Assembly (NCBI GenBank): GCA_025055355.1
Contig: JANWYM010000126.1
Location: 1-9,296, forward strand
Reading direction: 5' to 3'
Origin: Abditibacteriales bacterium
Lineage (GTDB): Bacteria > Armatimonadota > Abditibacteriia > Abditibacteriales > JANWYM01
DNA length: 9,296 nucleotides
Shown: positions 6,173 to 9,296 of the stretch, piece by piece
How positions within the stretch are numbered: position 1 is the first letter of the stretch
How the letters are laid out: every line of letters begins with the position of its first letter
Made by a program: the position numbers and the translations under genes
Notes under the pieces: model-generated
What the model was told of the DNA's origin: nothing
Seen by the model: the letters and a program-made list of their open reading frames with translations, nothing else
Databases searched by the model: none

Positions 6173-7165
6173 CTACGGTTCCGTGCCTGCCTCCCCCGAC
6201 GCGAAGATTTCGCGGATGACCTCCTCCGCTTCCACCTCCTCGATGGCGATGTCCGCGACATTGTAGGTGCGCAGGATCTCGCTGGCGACGTGCGTGGCAG
6301 CGGCGCGGGGGGTTTCAATCGTGACGCTGAACTCGCTGCGTGCCAACTCTTTCCCGAAGCGGCTGAAGTCTTGATGGTTGATGGCTTCGGCGAAGGTGAT
6401 GGTGAGCCGCTTCTGGTCGGCGTAGCGTTCGACGAGGTGGGCGAGCGCGCCGTCGTAAACGATGCGCCCAAAGTTGATGATGATGACGCGCTCGCAGAGT
6501 TCTTTCACATCCTCCATGTAGTGGCTGGTCAGCAGAATCGTGATATGCGTGCGGCGGTTGTATTCTTTGAGGAACTCGCGGATGCGCTTCTGGCTGACCA
6601 CGTCCAAGCCAATCGTGGGTTCATCGAGGAAAAGCACCAGTGGGCTGTGCAGTAAACTGGCGATGAGTTCGCACTTCATCCGCTCGCCCAACGACAGTTT
6701 GCGCACCTGCACGTGGAGCAGGTCGCGCACGCCGAAGAGTTCAACGAGTTCCTCCAATTTGGCGTGGAACTGCTTGGGCGGAACCTCGTAGATCTCGCGG
6801 TTGAGGACGAACGATTCGTAGGCGGGCAGGTCCCACCACAGTTGGTTCTTCTGTCCCATGACGAGGCTCATCTGCCTTTGAAACGCTGGCTCGCGCTTCC
6901 ACGGGATATGCCCCAGCACGCGCACCTCGCCGCTGGTCGGGTGCAGCACGCCGCTCAAGATCTTCAGCGTCGTCGTCTTCCCCGCGCCGTTAGGACCCAG
7001 AAATCCCACGAACTCGCCGGGCTGAATCTCAAACGAGATGTCCGCGACGGCTTCCTTTGTGAGGTAATGGCGACGCACCAGCCCTTTGACCGAACCCCAC
7101 AAGCCCGGTTCCTTGACGTGCGTGCGATAGATTTTGCGGAGGTGGTGAACGGAGATGGCAGGCAT
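6173..7165 (-). CDS. ABC-2 type exporter ATP-binding protein (COG4586-like)
   Basis: The 330-aa protein is the ATPase subunit that powers the two membrane proteins encoded upstream. Walker A is GPNGAGKTT (57-65), the Q-loop lies near MGQKNQ (103-108), and the signature is LSLGERMK (157-164), a variant of LSGGQ typical of this subgroup. Walker B with its catalytic glutamate is LVLFLDEP (176-183, E182), the D-loop is GLD (186-188) and the switch histidine is H215. The long insert before the first core strand (about residues 14-40) and a C-terminal extension after about 250 fit the COG4586 group. That group pairs with COG4587 and COG3694 permeases, matching the neighbours; the substrate is unknown. 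The ATG at 7165 fits the domain start exactly but directly abuts the heptad repeat, so no Shine-Dalgarno precedes it. Confidence 0.92.
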   Translation of the reverse strand: MPAISVHHLRKIYRTHVKEPGLWGSVKGLVRRHYLTKEAVADISFEIQPGEFVGFLGPNGAGKTTTLKILSGVLHPTSGEVRVLGHIPWKREPAFQRQMSLVMGQKNQLWWDLPAYESFVLNREIYEVPPKQFHAKLEELVELFGVRDLLHVQVRKLSLGERMKCELIASLLHSPLVLFLDEPTIGLDVVSQKRIREFLKEYNRRTHITILLTSHYMEDVKELCERVIIINFGRIVYDGALAHLVERYADQKRLTITFAEAINHQDFSRFGKELARSEFSVTIETPRAAATHVASEILRTYNVADIAIEEVEAEEVIREIFASGEAGTEP

Positions 7166-7287
7166 AGTGACCAGTGACCGGTGACCAGTGACCGGTGACC
7201 AGTAACCAGTGGCCAGTCATCAGGGACCAATGACCAGTAACCAATTGAGGAGGTTCACTATTCACTGGTCACTGATGACTGGTCACT
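7166..7287. repeat. Heptad-repeat array with an inverted counterpart, filling the gap inside the ABC operon
   Basis: Eleven heptads run without a break from 7166 to 7242. Five are AGTGACC or GGTGACC in the first 35 bp, then variants such as AGTAACC, AGTGGCC, AGGGACC and AATGACC. After a 10-bp centre (AATTGAGGAG, 7243-7252) come five heptads of the opposite sense: GTTCACT, ATTCACT, GGTCACT, GATGACT, GGTCACT (7253-7287). The arms can pair as a long hairpin. The block touches the start codon of the ATPase at one end and the stop codon of the permease at the other, so it makes up the entire intergenic space. Its GTGAnnn core matches the array at 1333-1399. Tandem heptads are known from cyanobacteria (the STRR repeats); whether these are related is unknown. 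Confidence 0.9.
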
Positions 7288-8094
7288 TTAGCTGCTCGCA
7301 CTTTCATATCTTCTCAGGGCAAACTTCCAGAATGCGTTGGACAGGTAAAGCAACGCGGCGGCGATGCCTGTGGCGGTCGCCATCACCGTCAGCGGGGCGC
7401 GTCCGAGCAGGGTTTGCACTGGCACGGTGGTCAGAAATCCCAACGGCACAACCGTTGTGAAGATGAACTTCAGTTGACCGGGGTAGATGTCCATCGGGAA
7501 TCGAGCGATGCGCAGGATGGGGTCGAACAGCCAGCCGATGTTGTCCAGCCGCACGAACCAGAACGCCAACGTGACCGACAGAAACCAAAGCGCGTAGGCG
7601 ATGAGGAAGCCACACAGGACGAGGTAGACGTAAATCGCCGCGCCCTGCCATGTCACGCCACCCCCGCGCATCTTTAAGCCGACGCCGACGATGACGCAGC
7701 CGAGCAGAAAGTTGAACACGCCGCCGAAATGCACGTAGCGGGCGGACACCTGAAACTGCGCGCTGGCGGGTTTGGTCAGCACGAGGTCGAGCGTGCCGTG
7801 GCGAATCTGCTCCGACAGGCGCCCCAAGTTCGGCACCACCAGAGCGTGCAGCAGGCTCTCCAGAATGGCGAAGGTGCCATTGAGGATAATCATGTCCTCC
7901 CGCGTCCACCGTTCGCCTGTCACCCCGCGCAGTTCCCCGACCTGCGCGAACACGACGTAGAGGAACAGGAGCGACAGCCCCGTCCACATCGTCCACGCAA
8001 AGATTTGCATGTAAAACTCGCCGCGATAGTCCAGCAGCCGCACGAAGCAGTTGCGGACGTAGGCGAGGTAGAGTTTGAAGTAACGCCGCATCAT
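7288..8094 (-). CDS. ABC-2 family exporter permease (DUF990/COG3694-like)
   Basis: The 268-aa protein is an integral membrane subunit of the exporter. About six hydrophobic segments are visible, near residues 29-51, 68-88, 122-141, 152-182 (long, probably two) and 208-258 (two). The stretch IRHGTLDLVLTKPAS (97-111) is the ABC-2 feature placed between early membrane helices. The start at 8094 is chosen because its ATG overlaps the TGA of the upstream permease in an ATGA junction, with GAGGGG just upstream, and because the longer frame to 8169 adds only an arginine-rich shadow of the neighbouring gene. The overlap implies translational coupling and 1:1 production with the other permease. The protein ends at a TAA that abuts the heptad array. 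Confidence 0.88.
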   Translation of the reverse strand: MMRRYFKLYLAYVRNCFVRLLDYRGEFYMQIFAWTMWTGLSLLFLYVVFAQVGELRGVTGERWTREDMIILNGTFAILESLLHALVVPNLGRLSEQIRHGTLDLVLTKPASAQFQVSARYVHFGGVFNFLLGCVIVGVGLKMRGGGVTWQGAAIYVYLVLCGFLIAYALWFLSVTLAFWFVRLDNIGWLFDPILRIARFPMDIYPGQLKFIFTTVVPLGFLTTVPVQTLLGRAPLTVMATATGIAAALLYLSNAFWKFALRRYESASS

Positions 8095-8894
8095 CCGCCG
8101 AACCCCTCGTAAGCCCGCACCCCTGCCCGCCAGGTCAGCCGCACGGCGATGAACATCGTCCCCACCCACACCGCCTGCGTCAGCAAGCCGCGCAAGACGG
8201 CGTCCCCTGCCGCTTTGCCCAGCAAAATCATCAGCGGAAAGTAGTAAAGATAACGGAACGGTAGAAACTCGCCCAACCGCTGAATGACATCGGGCATCAC
8301 CGTCAGCGGCACGAACTGCCCGGAGAACACCAACATCAGCATATACCAGACCTCAATGAAGCCCCCTGCCGAGCCGACCCAGAAGGCGGAGATGCCCAGC
8401 AAAAACTTCAGTTCCAGAAACAGCAAGTAAGTCAGCCCACAACTCAGCGCAAACGCCAGCCACCCGCCCACCGTCAACGAGGGAAACTGCGCGAAGTCGC
8501 GGAACAGAAACGCGATCAGCGCGAAGCCGGGTAGGAACAGCCCGCCCTTCATGATTTGCCACGCCGTCTGCTGGAGGGACTGCAACAGGAAATAATCAAT
8601 CGGGCGGACCAGGTGCTGCGAGATAAGCCCTTGTCGGATGGACATCGAGATGTCCCATTCACCGTGCGGCGTGATGCAGACCGCTAACAGCGTCATCGCC
8701 AGATAGTAGGTGACCATCTCCTGCAAGTTCAAGCCGCCGATGTGGTCGCGGGTGCGATAGGCAGCCATCCAGACGAGAATCATCGTCAGCGACGGCAGCA
8801 CGTCGAACAATGTCCACCCCATCGCGTTGCCGCGATATTGCAGCACGTCCTGCCAGCAGATATTCAGGATGGTCGCATATTTTCGGAGCCGCAT
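8091..8894 (-). CDS. ABC-2 family exporter permease (COG4587-like)
   Basis: The 267-aa protein is the second membrane subunit of the exporter and the first gene of its operon. It has hydrophobic segments near 27-46, 61-75, 103-132, 142-165, 170-193 and 235-252. It carries the ABC-2 motif SIRQGLISQHLVRPID (85-100), which parallels IRHGTLDLVLTKP in its partner, and the loop VPLTVMPDVIQRLGEFLP (195-212) typical of the superfamily. The ATG at 8894 has GAGGT 7 nt upstream and gives a normal length. The open frame to 9272 adds 126 residues that run antisense through the divergent gene and its promoter, and is rejected. It overlaps the next permease by 4 bp. Confidence 0.88.
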   Translation of the reverse strand: MRLRKYATILNICWQDVLQYRGNAMGWTLFDVLPSLTMILVWMAAYRTRDHIGGLNLQEMVTYYLAMTLLAVCITPHGEWDISMSIRQGLISQHLVRPIDYFLLQSLQQTAWQIMKGGLFLPGFALIAFLFRDFAQFPSLTVGGWLAFALSCGLTYLLFLELKFLLGISAFWVGSAGGFIEVWYMLMLVFSGQFVPLTVMPDVIQRLGEFLPFRYLYYFPLMILLGKAAGDAVLRGLLTQAVWVGTMFIAVRLTWRAGVRAYEGFGG

Positions 8895-8927
8895 AGGTTT
8901 GACCTCGTTGGGAATGGCAGGTATGAA

Positions 8928-8956
8928 GTTTAATCGATTCAACCGCTCATGTCCAA
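8928..8956 (-). promoter_or_regulatory. Possible sigma-70-like promoter for the ABC exporter operon
   Basis: On the minus strand TTGGAC (8956-8951) is followed after 17 bp by TTAAAC (8933-8928), about 33 bp ahead of the permease start. The -35 is fair and the -10 poor, so this is a tentative call. The 196-bp gap to the divergent gene is the only clear place for a promoter of this operon. Confidence 0.25.
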
Positions 8957-9037
8957 TCGTTGATAGGGGTATGGCGGGCGGGGTGAAGCATCTTGCCGCC
9001 GCGTCGGGACACCCCGCCGCCAGCGGAGAGAAGGGTT

Positions 9038-9066
9038 TTGTGCAGCGCATCAGCACATGGTATAAT
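9038..9066 (+). promoter_or_regulatory. Extended -10 promoter for the secreted-protein gene
   Basis: A perfect TATAAT at 9061-9066 is preceded by TGG, giving the TGn of an extended -10. A weak -35 (TTGTGC, 9038-9043) lies 17 bp upstream. The start codon at 9091 is 24 bp beyond the -10, so the leader would be short. The spacing, the perfect -10 and the strong Shine-Dalgarno downstream make this the best promoter in the window. Confidence 0.65.
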
Positions 9067-9090
9067 CCCCTCGCCGAGAAGGAGGAGAAC

Positions 9091-9296
9091 GTGAAATTCA
9101 TCGTTCCACTGCTGCTGATGGGAGGAGTCGCCGTGACTTCGGTGCAGGAGCCGGGGGCTGCGCAGCGCGTCCTAATTCGCGTCCGCGAGACGGCGGGGAT
9201 GCGGCGGTTTGGATATCCAGTAGCCGCGCGCGTGCCGTTACCGCCAGGGGCGTTGAAGGATGAGAGGAACACGCGCTTGTTGAATGCGCAGGGAAA
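9091..9296 (+). CDS. Secreted protein, N-terminal fragment cut by the window end
   Basis: The frame starts at a GTG with GGAGG (9081-9085) five bases upstream and stays open to the end of the window (68 codons). Residues 1-18 (MKFIVPLLLMGGVAVTSV) look like a signal peptide, with cleavage possible near residues 18-24, so the product should be exported. The mature start (RVLIRVRETAGMRRFGYPV, then VPLPPGALKDERNTRLL) resembles the N-terminal RIFT-barrel domain of PcRGLX/YetA-type exo-rhamnogalacturonan lyases and related extracellular proteins. That identification rests on pattern memory and only about 45 residues. It is transcribed divergently from the ABC exporter; a shared role is possible but not shown. 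Confidence 0.7.
   Translation, partial: MKFIVPLLLMGGVAVTSVQEPGAAQRVLIRVRETAGMRRFGYPVAARVPLPPGALKDERNTRLLNAQG

Noticed and set aside
5840..6655. A 271-codon plus-strand open frame across the palindrome
   Set aside because: It is antisense to the nuclease-like gene and the ABC ATPase; the CERSEAIP/CFAALAMT peptide comes from the palindrome itself.
7029..7265. A minus-strand frame rich in repeated VTGHWSL-like heptapeptides, which looks like a repeat protein
   Set aside because: It is only the translation of the period-7 DNA repeat and then runs out of frame through the ATPase gene.
7166..7287. A possible CRISPR array
   Set aside because: The period is 7 bp with no spacers and no cas genes nearby, so it does not fit a CRISPR.
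8895..9272. A 126-residue N-terminal extension of the first permease
   Set aside because: It runs antisense through a promoter and the start of a secreted-protein gene, and the family begins at the ATG at 8894.

Overview
The window is about 9.3 kb of GC-rich bacterial DNA (hand counts give about 64% G+C in the first von Willebrand gene). It is an accessory-looking mix: short protein-coding operons separated, and in one case interrupted, by short palindromic and heptanucleotide repeats. An apolipoprotein N-acyltransferase gene points to a lipoprotein-making bacterium, most likely a diderm. The repeat style, the PD-(D/E)XK-like gene with an FAWKLVFNWLLKR start, and the unusual ABC-2 exporter set recall Armatimonadota/Fervidibacter-like or Chloroflexota-like genomes. 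That placement is a guess from memory, not shown by the sequence.

Layout from left to right. 1-240: very GC-rich sequence (about 73%) with no recognisable gene. 261-1331 (+): a von Willebrand factor A (vWA) protein whose N-terminal third, including the DxSxS metal-binding motif, is missing; homology seems to start abruptly near base 241. 1409-2435 (+): a membrane/coiled-coil protein split by a frameshift into two overlapping ORFs. 2450-3625 (-): an FAD-dependent sulfide:quinone-oxidoreductase-like flavoprotein, convergent with the previous pair. 3728-5200 (-): apolipoprotein N-acyltransferase (lnt). 5227-6130 (-): a PD-(D/E)XK nuclease/transposase-like gene carrying two lesions, an 82-bp perfect-arm palindrome and a one-base frameshift. 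6173-8894 (-): a three-gene ABC-2 exporter (permease, permease, ATPase) whose ATPase is separated from the permeases by a 122-bp block of heptad repeats. 9091-9296 (+): the start of a divergently transcribed secreted protein behind an extended -10 promoter, cut off by the window end.

Functionally, the two permeases and the ATPase should form one exporter. The vWA gene and its split neighbour look co-transcribed. The lnt gene and the broken nuclease gene are only 26 bp apart. The most striking feature is the repeat content. Two intergenic gaps are filled by inverted arrays of a GTGAnnn-type heptad. A third gap holds an imperfect inverted repeat, and a fourth palindrome sits inside a gene. Three of the eight gene units are damaged, which suggests either real gene decay or assembly errors. 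I found no clear new defence or biosynthetic system; the possible novelty lies in the heptad elements and their exact fit between start and stop codons.
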